The notes: generated by a model not told the origin, from the sequence alone. DNA of 64,000 bases from Globisporangium splendens (GCA_006386115.1 VFIW01000104.1:1-64000); one strand, 5' to 3'; shown: positions 10,124 to 22,123, numbered from the stretch's first letter. Translations and numbers: made by a program.

Positions 10124-13100
10124 CGTTGCTCACGAGACTGAAAATTGGAAAGTGAGCTGCGGGGGCGAACGGGACGATCGGAGCTGCTCGTTTCGCCCTC
10201 GAGCCTTGTGGATCAAGTCGGGAGCGATACTGTATGCGTGCGAAAATGGCTCAACGAAATCCACTCATCCATCGTCCAATCCATACGAATTGAGCCACGC
10301 ATCCTTCTCCTGTGCGAAGTACGAGGCGTCCCGGCTAGGCTGGGATGTCCAAGTGAAATAAATGTATGGTGGTTCAACCGTAAAAAGAACGGGAGGGAAC
10401 GGTACTTTAATCTTTTAATCCTTTCTGGTTCCAAAATTAACACGGTACCTGTGTTGCTGCTTAGGGAAAGGGTTGTGGCTAAACATCTGGTGCAGGTAGA
10501 AACGGTACAGAAGTGAACGTAAATGAGACGTGCACTGCAAAAAAGAGCACTCAGCAGCGGCTTGCCTCTGTCCGAGGTTTTTGGTTCCGTTTTTTATGTC
10601 CTGTCCCGAGTGTGCTGACAGAAAGACACAGAAAAGCGAAACGTGTCTTGCAGGTGCGCTCGATTGTGAATGATGCCTGTCTTTCGTGGTCTTCTTGCTG
10701 CAACGGGGGGATGCGCAAGAAACGAAGTCAATCTCCCACCCCGAACCACTCAACAACCTCGCCTCTCTCCCTCCCTTGTGATCAAGAGTCCACTCATCCG
10801 TCGGGCGAAAGCCAATCAAACCGAGTCGAGTGTGGATGAACGAGCGTGCGTGGACTCCGAGGGAGATCTCTGAGCATGTCCACACGCATTTAGCGAAGCG
10901 AAAAGTGTAGGTTCCTTCGAGCAACGAAGGAAAGAAAGAGGCGGAGCGTCTTGACTTCGTACGAATCGGTGAAGACGAACGAAGATCAGCCATACTGTAG
11001 ATGCTGTTAGGATGGGTCTTGATGGCGGCGAATTTGTAATTCGTCAAGTCTCTGTTGCTAACAGAGACTCGAATACACTGACAGAGAGCGCTTTAGCTGT
11101 AGTTGATAGGAGCCTTGACAGGATTTTCCTGCGAAGAAATCACCACAAACTCTCAATCGAAACAAACTTTGGCTGCGGTTGAGATGCGCCAATGTAAGGG
11201 GTAAACTGGGCGGAAGCGGTGAGGGGGAGTGAGCGGTTCTCATTTTGCTCCCAGCTGCAACAGTTTTTCTTCATCCAAAGTGTGATTTTAGGTGTCGACT
11301 TGGTTATTTGGGGGGTAATGTTAAAATTCGGTAGCTCCGGAACAGTCATTATGGGTTTTGTCATGTTGATGATTTCTTACCAATCAACGGTATCAGGCAA
11401 TCATGAACCAGCGAACCAAACAGCGTGATTTTGTTGCGTCATAATTATCGACACAGTGATTGGCGGAATTATTCAAATAACCAAACTGGCCTACCCCTTG
11501 TGCATCACATGTCGGGGACACAAACGCGACGTTGAAGTGGCATGTCATGAGCTCTTTGCAGCATGCAGAAGTCGATGCCTCGCACTCTCTCCTCTCTCTC
11601 TCTCTCTCTTGGGAGGAGAGGAGAGGAGGCGAGTCTGTCTATTGCTGATATATAATGTCGTGATGCGTCTCTTTTCCGCGCTGCACTGGCACCGTGATCT
11701 TGGCACGGCAAGGGTTTATCCAAGTGACTCAGCGCCAGCCTCACTCATCACGGCGGTGCTGCCGCATGGCATCTGCGTCCGTGAGGTTGGTTGCATCTGC
11801 CAGTCTCTTTGACAGCGCTGACTGCTCTATAACGTTGCAGCCGTAGCGAGTGTCGCGAAATCGGCCTTCAATCTGAGGTGAGCCCTGTCGTTCATACGAA
11901 AGCAGCCATCAGTCAGCCACGCTAAAGTGTGTCTTCGTCATACTGACGGCAGCGTGATAAGAAACATCCTGATCACGCTCCCTTGCTTGAGCTCTCGCGG
12001 GAATCTGCTGCGTCAGGTTGACATGTTTCTGCTCCAGGTGACCCCGCGCATGTCGGTACACATTCATTCCTGCTGCATCCATTTGGTTGACTGGATCGGA
12101 CATAAGTGTGTTTGCTACGAGAGAGAAGATCCAACTGAGAAAGGCGCTCGGGGATCATCGGCGGAATGGCTTGCTGGAGTGGTGAACGGCTGCTGCTTTA
12201 CCGAAGAGAGCCCCGCCGTCTCTATTTGGATTTTGACTTTCCAGGTTGCACTTGGCAGCATCTTCTTGGCTGCACAGATTACTGTACAGCGAACTTCATG
12301 GCTGCCTTCTTGTTCAAGGTGTCTGCAACACAGAGTGTTGTTTTGCAAACATTTTGAGGGAGGATGGTCTCAGTGTTGCTTGCTGCGTGTGCTTTGCATA
12401 CTCATACGACCTGCCCAGCCTTCGGTCTTCGACAACAACACAAATGATTGCCTTGAAGCCATCATTCTTACTCTTATTGTACAAAGCAAACCCATTCTGT
12501 TTGTTCGCATGTGTTGTTTTGCTTGATGCCACCGTTCGACAAGCAATCATTCCCTTCGTTCTAAATATCGTTGGAACGGGTACATGCTTCCCACCGATGT
12601 CCTCTGTTCGATGGTGCAAGTTAATTCTCAAAACGATGAACAATTGTTTTTGTTTGCTTGCTGCGTTGCGGCGTTTCGCGAGCCAACGAGGATTGCGAAG
12701 CGAAAATCTCAATCCAGCAACCATTGTCGCGGCGCGAATCCGAATTAACGATTTCACAGCGTCACCATCGATTTTGTTCGTCTCATGCATCTGTGGACGA
12801 TTGGTCCGGAGGATGTCAGTCACTAAGCTGCTATGCAGATCTTCCACTTGTCAGATCTTGAGAAGTGACCCACAAGGGAGTCGAACCGCACGCACAAGAT
12901 TGCTCTACAAATCTGGAAAATACGACTCAGTTTGCATGAAGTATCAATTCGTACAACAACTCTGGAACTCTGGTCGTATAGCTTTATTCCCCATTTTTGC
13001 GGTGAGTACGACACAAATCGTGCTCAACAAAACCCCACCGAATGTGGATTACATTCATATTATCTGCTGTTCCCTCGCTAGTGCTTCATACCTCTAAAAA

Positions 13101-13264
13101 GGTACTTCGAAGTGTGAAGCGACGTCTCGTTCTGAAAGATCAGAGGTTTTCCTCACTCCGCTGTTGTGTCCAGTCAAAGGATACAGCACCATATTTATTG
13201 TATACCCTGTTAAAAACAACGAGAGCAAATTTTCAAACGCAGTGTTGAGGTCTCTTGGGTACAA
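10124..13264. other. 3.1-kb gene-poor region
   Basis: No gene is supported. ORFs of 199-283 codons occur around 11927-13097, but they overlap each other in several frames, have non-protein-like composition and no recognised domain. The region includes a CT-rich microsatellite near 11585-11609 and a GGTTCGACTCC box (minus strand, about 12875-12885) that resembles a tRNA B box without a convincing cloverleaf. Confidence 0.5.
10142..10157 (-). promoter_or_regulatory. Initiator-like element of POT copy 3
   Basis: It is the same GCTCACTTTCCAATTT as ahead of copy 2, at the same 18-bp distance from the ATG, within the duplicated block 10124-10192. Confidence 0.7.
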
Positions 13265-15972
13265 ATGAAAAGAGAGTCTCTGCCCCAAAGCCCTGCCTTT
13301 GGCGACACGATCGTAAGCCACAACAACTTCGGCGCCGCAGTGAGCAAGATGAGTCCAGGTGATACTGTCGTTGCTGCTTACGGAACCGCCAAGCTTTCGC
13401 CATCATCGTTACCGCTGCCGACGCAATTAATCCATGAACAACTTCCGAAGTCCTTAGCTCCTGTCCAGATCCGCATCCAGCGCGTCTACCTCTCGGTGAT
13501 ATCATTGACGATACTGACAGCGATCATTGTGCTCATGAGTCTGTGTGCGAACGGAGGAATCACGTTGGAGACTTTCGACTCGACAGAAAAAGACAGCGCC
13601 TCACAGACGACGTTGGTGAGCCAGTACAACTCGTACTCTGGGTACTTGGTGTCCGCGCTCACGCAGCCGATCGAACTCTTCTTCCCGATGGTCATCGCTG
13701 TCGCGTTTCTCTGTTTTTGGACCGAGTTCAGTTTGGATCGATCCACGGCGTTGCAGTCCAAGTACGTGGTCTTGGTAGCCACGATGGTCGCCATGTACCT
13801 GCTCAACACTGGTTTCAGTGCGATCAACGTGCAGGTCGCACCTCAGTCTCCGCAATTGTTCATATCGGCTCGCGATCTCACTCAAAGTATGCTTGACAAC
13901 GATGTGGACTTGGCGGTGTACAGCGGCGTCCAGCGCATGCCGTTCGCGACAACGTCCAACAAGAGTCTCCGAGAAGATAGTGCGAAGAACTTGCTCACGA
14001 ACACGCTGCTACGGAACAGCTTTTTACACGAGGAGCTCAGTCCAAAACCGCAATGTATGCATTCCCAGGGATCGAACTGGATACGTTCTTTAGCGAACTA
14101 TGGTTTCCCTTCGCGCACATGGCACAGCAACACCCTCAAAGAATCTATCGCGCCGATTCAATCCGTCAAATTTGTTCTTCAGAACTCGATCACCATCAAG
14201 TTTATCGATGGCACCACGCACTCTGGGAATGCACCTCAAACACTACCCATGGGAAAACACAAAGCCTTCAGTTTAGCACTCCACAACGTTCTGATGGCGC
14301 AGGAGTTGATTAATCAGCGGGATATCAACGGATTGGCGCTCCTGACCAATTTTGCACAAGATGCGATCAACGAGTTCTTTGTTCCTGCCGACGAAGTCAT
14401 TCATTCGTCGACAAACTATCCTATCCCAATGCACACCGCGAGGATTTGTACGAGTTTCCATTGCTGGATCTCTTGAAATCTGGTCCACTTTCCAACAGCA
14501 GCACAGACGAGGATGTTCTGAAGTACGTGAACAAAACCTTACCTCAATTGCTCAGCCAAGCTGCGAATGTATCCGCGACCGAAGTTGAAGTGGAGTTTAC
14601 ACAAACGAACCTCACAGAGGGTATCACATTTGATGCGATCACCCTCGAAATCCCATTGCTCCATAATCTTCTTAGTCGCCAGATTGAGTACAACGATTCA
14701 CAAGACGGATGGGAAGTTGACGAGACCCCACCGACAGCTATTGCGACATGATTGCTTATGATAGCTGTAGCCCAAGCGCGTGCGCACTGCCAGACGACGG
14801 CGAGCGGGTTTACGTCTGACCACACGCCATGGCGCTCGCGGCTTGTTGGAACATCAAACTGCGAGAAGACCCAAGCGTGAGATTTGCACAGAAGACTAAC
14901 TGGTCCACCACCTCAACGTTGAGACCCTTTGTCTTTTGCTCGAACATGTCGGCCACATCAATGTACAGCATCAGCCTCGGAAAACGCATTAAAGGTGACA
15001 AAATCACATCTCGATCGGTTCAAACACGTTTGGGTGAAACAACCATTGTATCGCTGAAAAACGCACACAAGCTGTACTCGATCACAGTCGGTTCGCTCTC
15101 CTGGGAGACGCGCGATCTCGCTGATTGGTACGGTGCGAAATGTCTACGAAGCTACGACACGATGCGTCGTGGATTGAGCTACAAGCTTCAGTCCACAAAC
15201 CCGGAACAACATCTTCTTGTTGGCAGCAGACGATTGTCCGTACACAGTTTAGAACCAAGGGACTATGCCGAACAGGTAGCAGATTACATGGTCTCGTTGG
15301 CGACGACGGCCGATATCTGCAGCCAGAATGACAAGATCAAGCGTGAAGTGATTCGTCCCCGAAACTTTGAGAATGTGAGCTGGCCCAATACTTCAGATGT
15401 CGATACTGAAAATTGCTCCATGGATGCTGAAGATTTCGTGCAGCGTACGGCAATGAGCCATCTCTACATCGAAAAGACTCTGCAGCCAGTGTACACGGCG
15501 GCGCTCTTCTACCTCTTCCAAGATGCTGCTGTGCACAATGTTCTCAACAACTCAGCGAACAGTTCCCTTGGGAGTTCGGTCGCTCTCGCCTTTGTCAAGA
15601 ATGTCCAGCTCATTGACTCACACTGTCGAGTCCGCTGTGGAAAGCCATTTCCACGTTGTGTACCGCCTGTATTCTCTTTGGGATCGCTATTGCGATCGTG
15701 ATAATCAAGGGGAGACAAAACTACAGCAAGCGCTGGACGCACACAGCGTTATCGAAGCCCTGATTAACGAGAGGAAATTCCCACCCTTGCTCTTCAAGTC
15801 GACGATTGACGCACGTGAAGGTGCCAAGGATAACAGTGGACTTCCTCAAAATGATGATGAGAAGCCTGCAAAGAACTCGTCTTTGGATGGGTTTCGCCTT
15901 GAACGTGGAGTGCTGACCCACGCAGACGGGAGACATGTTGTTCTCGATCTCAACCAAATAGCACTAGTTTGA
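13265..15972 (+). pseudogene. Frameshifted copy of the uncharacterised membrane-protein family (copy A)
   Basis: This is colinear with the intact 878-aa protein at 18977-21613 but inverted relative to it. The first 403 codons from ATG 13265 are intact and include three membrane segments. The frame then shifts near 14410, again near 14735, hits a stop at 14817, resumes by 14829, and shifts again near 15620. The conserved C-terminal tail (HADGRHVVLDL) ends at 15972. At least four lesions make it a pseudogene. Its first third is almost identical to the intact gene (only scattered substitutions), while the rest is clearly more diverged. A truncated product of 403 aa could in principle still be made. 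Confidence 0.85.
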
Positions 15973-16378
15973 CACACTGTTGGAGAACACTATCCCGAAC
16001 GGTCGAAAGTATTGTGACTATCGAGAGAGAATTTTGTAGACACTTGCACTCAGTCACGTGGGCACACTGCATCGAAACAACAAAATGCACACCAAACATT
16101 TGGATGTCATTCGTGGCATGGCTTGTGGTATACGGAGGGGCGCTGGATTTCTAATGCACTCATCTTCGCCTTACGTTACGTTGAGGGAACTGCTTGAAAT
16201 CATTACCACATTTAACTTCGGCCAGTAGCAAGCTGCTGCTTTCACACGATCCTGCTAAATACTCTCGAACTTGGGTTGGCATCATTGGTGTTTTCTACTC
16301 TTCTCCCGTTTTCCTCAAACTATCTGGTCGCCAACCTCGCGAAATGGGATGGGTTGGCTCTAATTTCTAATACTGAAC
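15973..16378. other. Intergenic, between two pseudogenes
   Basis: I see nothing in this 400-bp stretch apart from the edge of the inverted repeat at its right end. Confidence 0.5.
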
Positions 16379-17185
16379 GCCAGATCCGTTTTTGCCATAC
16401 TTAACTCACGCATTGAAATGGATCTGCTTGGCATCGAAGAGCGACACTCGGTTACCTGTCGTTGTGTCCTGCAGTGTGATCGCCGATGCGCGAAAGTCGC
16501 TTAGCGGCACTTTCTTCCCTGCCATCGAGGAGCTACGATCGGGTTGATGCTCAATGGACTTGCCCAGCAGCAGCGTTGGGAATTTGTAGTCGTTCACCAT
16601 CACTTCGGCGACCAGATGCGCGTTCTCGTCTTTTCGCAGCGAGTCCTCAATTCGTTTCCCAAAGAGAATGACACCTCCGCTGAAGAGGACAAGCAGCACA
16701 CAACCCCCGATCGTGAATCCGATATTGAGCGTCGGAATGGACGCACGAACATCAATCTCTTGGATGTTCCCCAGGAACGCGAGCGTGTATCCAAAGAACC
16801 CTTCGGTGTTTTGCAGCGGCTGAAGGTCGCGCACGACTGCATTCTGGAACAAAAAGTAAAATCCAGCGGTGTACGCCGCTTGCAGCGGATGCTCGACGAA
16901 GAGGTGGTTTCTCTCCATGAACGTCACGTAATCTTTGGCTTGGTGAGCAGCGACACGATGTTGCCCGAGTACGAGTTGTACGAATCGAGCAGCTCCTTGC
17001 GCTGTGCGTCGTCCTTGGTCGTCGACAGGAACGTCTCGAGCCGCACGCCGCTGCGCGAGAACGCGACCATCGCGACCGCGATCAGCACGCTGAAGAGCGT
17101 TGTCCACACGAGGGTGCGAGTCACCAGGATCTGCACGCGCAGCGACGCTGGGTGGTGCTTGTGGACCGCCTGCACATGCGAGGAC
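16379..17185. repeat. 807-bp inverted repeat, left arm
   Basis: This is the reverse complement of 22124-22930 with no difference seen: the translated frames match on both strands and flanks were compared base by base. Identity stops abruptly at both ends. It carries most of an internally deleted gene copy. Confidence 0.9.
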
Positions 17186-17310
17186 AGTCTCTCGTCGTCA
17201 ATGTCGTCGTCATCGAACCGAGTGAACGTACCATTGCTCTGCAGGACGTGCAGGTCGCCATCGTCAGCGGCCATGTACGTCGTTCGGAGGCCGTGGTCTT
17301 CAGTCTTCAT
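16406..17310 (-). pseudogene. Internally deleted copy of the membrane-protein family (copy B)
   Basis: ATG 17310 opens 128 codons with an acidic N-terminus, one membrane segment and the family motif YNSYSG, ending in a stop at 16924. The adjacent frame (to 16406) then gives the C-terminal part: the membrane-proximal block (RNHLFVEHPLQAAYTAGFYF), a membrane segment and the family tail. Relative to the intact member about 600 residues, including the large ectodomain, are missing and the frame is off at the join. It belongs to a subfamily distinct from the copy at 18977-21613. It is probably non-functional, though the N-terminal 128-aa peptide could be expressed. Confidence 0.8.
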
Positions 17311-18976
17311 AGCTCAAATGGCCAGCTGGAGTTCCTCAATCAACTGTTGGCGGATGGGGGGATTGGCGAGTGAGACTGAGAGAGGATGAGAAGGTGGGAA
17401 TATGATCAGCATCGACTGGTGTTTATGGCGGCCGCGCGCAGCAGATGCTGCCCGTGAGGAGGTACTTTGGCTCCTCCACATCGATGATCTCTGTCGCAGA
17501 AATTTTGGATTGCGCACAGCAGACTCGATGCCTTTGATAATGCGTAATGCATTCGCATTCACTATAAAGTGCTCTATCAGCATATCGAAATGCTGGTGTA
17601 TGCATATAGAGAGGTTTGATCATTCTACTAAAGCAGTCTTAGTCCGAATGTTAAAAGAGAGTGCATTCGCTCATCGAGATGATTTTTGAGATTGGCACCT
17701 TTGGATCACTACTGCGAGTGTTTGGTATACTTTAGTATACATTGATGATGAGGGTGAAGTCAAATTGTTGGTCCGTTTGGGAACTCCGAAAAAACGTAGA
17801 CTTTGTGTAGAATTCTCATTCGTGCATTTGCGTATACTGGTCTCAAATTGATTTTGGAGAACGACAACAAGTTCTGTGAGTTCGGCACTGGCAGGAGCAA
17901 TGCCATCGAAATACTGTGCACATACAACGCAAGAGATGATTGTGAACATTGTGCGAGTGGTGGGGATGGAGACTGGGCAATTGCACTGGCAGCCGACGGT
18001 CCACGCAACGCGTGCTTGCGAGAAGGACTGTGGACGTGGCCACGATAGAGATTACGGTGTGTTTGTACCAGCTACGAGCACGCGATCAGTGACCACCAGA
18101 CCTCAGTAGTTGACAGGCTTCAGTGCATTGAGTTGCAGTGTTGAGTTTCGATGGTTTTGTTGTTAGATGCAGCCTCAATTCTGCATTCTGAGGGGAACCT
18201 TGTTCCAAGGCGAAGTAAAGGACTGAGGGGGGTGCATTTCGACCATCTATTTTCGGCGCCAAGAAAAAGTTGCGTCCGACTTCTTGAAGAGTGTCTGTCT
18301 CAGTGTCCCGGTCGTCGTTGGTGAACCTCGTCACTAAACCGACTTTTGTGGCGCCGAGCGCGAGCTATGCCGGAAAGGTGAACGCAGACTTCGCCTATAC
18401 GTCGTCTGAACAACAAGATCCTATTGATGTCATGAAATATCACCAACAACGACTCCATTCGTGCTAAATGCTTTCTTAAGATCGAGACAAGTAATTGAGC
18501 TGCATTTCGAGCTCCAATGAGACCTGTCGACCAATGAAAAGAGTCATCTGCTATCGATTTCCGTCCAGGATACTATCGACAGACGCCCGCACACGGCTTG
18601 AGTGAATTGGTCTAGACGCGTCCGCCTGCATCAGGGATGAATGCATACTTGCTCTCGCATTGACAACGCACTGCGTCTTTGCTGATGAAAAATGTACTAC
18701 ACTTGCACGAATTTCTGTCCCAGTTCTTCGATTCAATATGCAAATGTGAAGCACTTGCATCTTCGGTGTTCCGAAATCATAGCTGTCGGCTGCCAGTTGC
18801 TGGCAACAGTGTGATGAAGGGTGAGGTGCTGTATATTGTGCTACGAACAACAGTACCCACGCTTCTAACTAAACTTTGATGATGATATTGTCGACTTAGA
18901 GAGGTCAACACGGGGTCGCCAAAGGCATTCCGCCGACCCCAGAGCGTTCATGCGCTCTAGAGCTGGCAACACTGTG
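17311..18976. other. Intergenic, 1.7 kb
   Basis: No supported gene is seen. Small ORFs on both strands near 17803-18109 look like chance. Confidence 0.5.
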
Positions 18977-21613
18977 TCAAAGTGCTACTAATCCGTCTGT
19001 TGCTCCCAGGTCCAAAACGACTCGCCTTCCGTCCTCGTGAATCAGCACTGCGCGCTCAATGCGGAACCCGTCGAGAGACGCATTCTTTGCACCTTCAGTG
19101 GTGCCAATTGTCTGCCTCAACAGAAAGGGCGGGAATTTCCTCTCGTTGATCAGCACCTCGGCAATGTTATGCGCGTCCAGCGCTTGCTGTACCTTTGCCT
19201 CTCTCCCGCTACCGCAAATCGCAATCGCGATGGTAACCCCAAAGAGAATGCCGGCAACAAAAAGCGTCGAAATAGCGTTCGACAGTGGACTCGACAGCTT
19301 GATGTCAATGAGCTGGACATTCTTGAGGAAGGCGAGAGCGACCGAATCTCCATGTGAACTGCTCGCTGAGTTGTTGAGAACGTCGTGTACAGCAGCATCT
19401 TGGAAGAGGTAGAAGAACGCTGCCGTGTACGCTGGCTGCAGAGTCTTTTCGATGTACAGATGGTTCAATACTGTGCGGTGCACGAAATCTTCGATGGTCT
19501 TGGAGCAGTTTGTAAAATTGGCATCGGAAGGGTTGGGCCAGCTCACATTCTCAAAGTTCCGGGGAAGAACAATCATGCCATACTGCTTTCCGTTGTCACT
19601 GTCGATATCCACTGTCGTCACCAGGGATATTGTGTAATCGTTCACAAATTCATCATAATCTAGCATCTCTAAGGAGTCTGTGGGCAGTCGTCTGCTACCA
19701 ACCAGTAGGTGCTGCTCTGGGTTTGTGGACTGGAGTTTGTGGCTCAAACCGTGGCACATCGTATCGTTGCTTCGCAGACATTCCGCCCCGTACAAGTCAG
19801 CAAGATCGCGCGTCTTCCATGAGAGCAGACCGACTGTGATCGAATACACTTTGCGCGCGTTCTTCAAAGACACAGTCGTCGCCGCTTTTGAACCTTCTTG
19901 AACTGATCGAGATGTGATTTCATCGCCCTCGATGCGTTTGCCGACGCTGATAATGTAGATGGAGGTGTTCGACTTATTCGAACAGGTGATGTGAGGAAGC
20001 CCATATGAGTGTACGGACCCGTTGATCGTGTGCGTAAATGCCACGTCTGGGTCTTCTCGTGACTTGTTGTTCCAGCAAGCCGAGAGCGCCATGACCTGCG
20101 GTCGGATGATAATTGCTTTGCCTGAAGCAGAGTACTCGTCACTGTCTGGCAGCACACACGCGCTTGGACTACAATCGCCGCGAACCATCTCGTAATAGCT
20201 GTCATCATCTTCATTGTTCGGTGGTGTGTTGTTAATGGACCAGCGCCCTTGCGAGCTGTTGTACCCCATCCGGCCGTTCAGATAGTGTTTGCGCAACGGT
20301 ATTTCAAGGGTTACCGCGTCAAACGTAACACCGGTTGTGAGGTTCGTTCGTGTAAACTCCACTTCGACTTCGGTCGCGGACACATTTGCAGCTTGACTGA
20401 CAACTTGGAGCAAGATTTTGTTCACGTACTTGATGAAATCCTCGTCCGTGCTGTTGCTCGAAAGTGGACCAGACTTGAAGACATCCAACAATGGAATCTC
20501 ATACAAATTCTGGCGACTCCCATCAGACTTGGTTGACGATGATGCAATGGCTTCGTCGGCTGGGATAAAGAATTTCTCGATCGCATCGTCTGTAACTTTG
20601 CTCATGAAGCTCACTCCAGTATTGGCATTCCACAGTTGAAGAAACTCTGGAGTGATCAGAAGGCTGTGCAGTGCTAGATTCAAGGCTTTGTGCTTTCCCA
20701 TGGGTAGTGCTCGAGGCGCGTTCGCAATGCGCGTCGTACCGCCAACAAAATTGATATCCGTCGAGTTCTGAAGGACAAATTTGACGGACTGGTTCAGAGT
20801 AATTGCTTCGCGAAAGGCGTTGCTGTGCCACTGCCGAGGAGGGAATCCATAGCGTGCAAATGGATTCGTCCAGCCCGTCAATCTTCCTGTGCACTGGCTT
20901 ATCGGATTGATCTCTTCAGGCAAAAAGCTGTTCCGTAGCAGCGTGTTCGTGAGCAAGTTCTTCGCACTATCTTCTCGGAGACTCTTGTTGGACGTTGTCG
21001 CGAACGGCATGCGCTGGACGCCGCTGTACACCGCCAAGTCCACATCGCTGTCAAGCATACTTTGAGTGAGATCGCGAGCCGATATGAACAATTGCGGAGA
21101 CTGAGGTGCGACCTGCACGTTGATCGCACTGAAACCAGTGTTGAGCAGGTACATGGCGACCATCGTGGCTACCAAGACCACGTACTTGGACTGCGACGCC
21201 GTGGATCGATCCAAACTGAACTCGGTCCAAAAACAGAGAAACGCGACAGCGATGACCATCGGGAAGAAGAGTTCGATCGGCTGCGTGAGCGCGGACACCA
21301 AGTACCCGGAGTACGAGTTGTACTGGCTCACCAACGTTGTCTGTGAGTCTCTGTCTTTTTCTGTCGAGTCGAAAGTCTCCAACGTGATTCCTCCGTTCGC
21401 ACACAGACTCATGAGCACAATGATCGCCGTCAGTACCGTCAACGATATCACCGAGAGGTAGATGCGCTGGATGCGGATCCGGACGGGAGCTAAGGGCTTC
21501 GAAAGTTGTTCGTGGGAGGATGCTGGTGGCGAGGTGCGCTGCTGGAGCTGTGGTGGTGACAGAGTGGTGGTCCTGTGCGCACTGCACGTGCTTGCAGAGA
21601 CGACTTGACGCAT
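18977..21613 (-). CDS. Uncharacterised large membrane protein, only intact member of a local family
   Basis: A single exon encodes 878 aa from ATG 21613; the frame extends upstream to 21919 but with no earlier ATG, and related copies have N-termini of similar length. The layout is: a Ser/Thr/Pro-rich cytosolic tail (1-48), membrane segments near 51-71, 113-131 and 143-160, a region of roughly 600 residues rich in Asn-x-Ser/Thr sites (likely extracytoplasmic and glycosylated), one C-terminal membrane segment, and a cytosolic tail with a conserved DGFRIERAVLIHEDGRRVVL-type motif. I do not recognise the family and name no function. It lies amid broken copies of itself, with an 807-bp inverted repeat on either side. 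The architecture would suit a cell-surface receptor or adhesion role, but that is a guess. Confidence 0.85.
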   Translation of the reverse strand: MRQVVSASTCSAHRTTTLSPPQLQQRTSPPASSHEQLSKPLAPVRIRIQRIYLSVISLTVLTAIIVLMSLCANGGITLETFDSTEKDRDSQTTLVSQYNSYSGYLVSALTQPIELFFPMVIAVAFLCFWTEFSLDRSTASQSKYVVLVATMVAMYLLNTGFSAINVQVAPQSPQLFISARDLTQSMLDSDVDLAVYSGVQRMPFATTSNKSLREDSAKNLLTNTLLRNSFLPEEINPISQCTGRLTGWTNPFARYGFPPRQWHSNAFREAITLNQSVKFVLQNSTDINFVGGTTRIANAPRALPMGKHKALNLALHSLLITPEFLQLWNANTGVSFMSKVTDDAIEKFFIPADEAIASSSTKSDGSRQNLYEIPLLDVFKSGPLSSNSTDEDFIKYVNKILLQVVSQAANVSATEVEVEFTRTNLTTGVTFDAVTLEIPLRKHYLNGRMGYNSSQGRWSINNTPPNNEDDDSYYEMVRGDCSPSACVLPDSDEYSASGKAIIIRPQVMALSACWNNKSREDPDVAFTHTINGSVHSYGLPHITCSNKSNTSIYIISVGKRIEGDEITSRSVQEGSKAATTVSLKNARKVYSITVGLLSWKTRDLADLYGAECLRSNDTMCHGLSHKLQSTNPEQHLLVGSRRLPTDSLEMLDYDEFVNDYTISLVTTVDIDSDNGKQYGMIVLPRNFENVSWPNPSDANFTNCSKTIEDFVHRTVLNHLYIEKTLQPAYTAAFFYLFQDAAVHDVLNNSASSSHGDSVALAFLKNVQLIDIKLSSPLSNAISTLFVAGILFGVTIAIAICGSGREAKVQQALDAHNIAEVLINERKFPPFLLRQTIGTTEGAKNASLDGFRIERAVLIHEDGRRVVLDLGATDGLVAL

Positions 21614-22123
21614 GTCTCGTGCTGCAGTTATGTCTGCGAGCACAAGTAGTGGCGTGAGTGCTGTGCGCGAGAGAGTAGCTTGAGGAGTGATGTCAAAGTG
21701 TATCTGTGGTCGTGACCCAGCGGCTAGTGAGCGACCGTCGGAGGAGGTCAGCCTGAATGGGTTGATAAAAACCCACAACTGCTGGCTGATTCTTGCGCGC
21801 AACGGTGGAAACAAAGTCACATGATACCGTGCAGTTCCGTTGTTCCTTTTGTCGCGGTGTTTGTTGATGCGATGTGTGGAGCTCAATCTCTTGTGGTGGA
21901 AGATAGTCCCACATGCCACCCATTAGGTTCGAGTGTCCGATGATTCACAAAGGTCAGTACATGTGCTGGAGCGACAATCAGTGTTCGGCAGCAGCAACCA
22001 CTCCAAATGAGCAGCTTCGAAGGCAGAGTGATTGCGTCGGTGTTGTACAAGGAAAATAAAGAACCGGTGTTCTGTGATATCAGGAACTGAAGGTGATCCG
22101 ATTCGAAGGAATCACGAAGAGCA
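21614..22123. other. Intergenic, with a 27-codon ORF
   Basis: It contains the promoter side of the intact membrane-protein gene. A short ORF at 22007-22090 (+, begins MSSFEGRVIA) has protein-like composition and ends 33 bp before the repeat arm. It may be a truncated remnant and is not recognised. Confidence 0.4.

Noticed and set aside
10415..11047. 210-codon minus-strand open frame
   Set aside because: It starts at TTG, has no recognisable motif and unlikely composition (many His, Arg, Ser).
11219..11428. Small frame with a 40-residue hydrophobic stretch
   Set aside because: It has a GTG start, no partner exon and no similarity that I recognise; a hydrophobic run alone is weak evidence.
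12246..13097. 283-codon plus-strand open frame
   Set aside because: It has no domain, a Cys/Leu/Ser-heavy composition typical of chance frames, overlaps other long frames in both directions, and starts inside low-quality sequence.
18977..21919. 980-aa form of the intact membrane protein starting at 21919
   Set aside because: The first 102 codons contain no ATG (21919 is GTG), have no protein character, and related copies start close to the first membrane segment.
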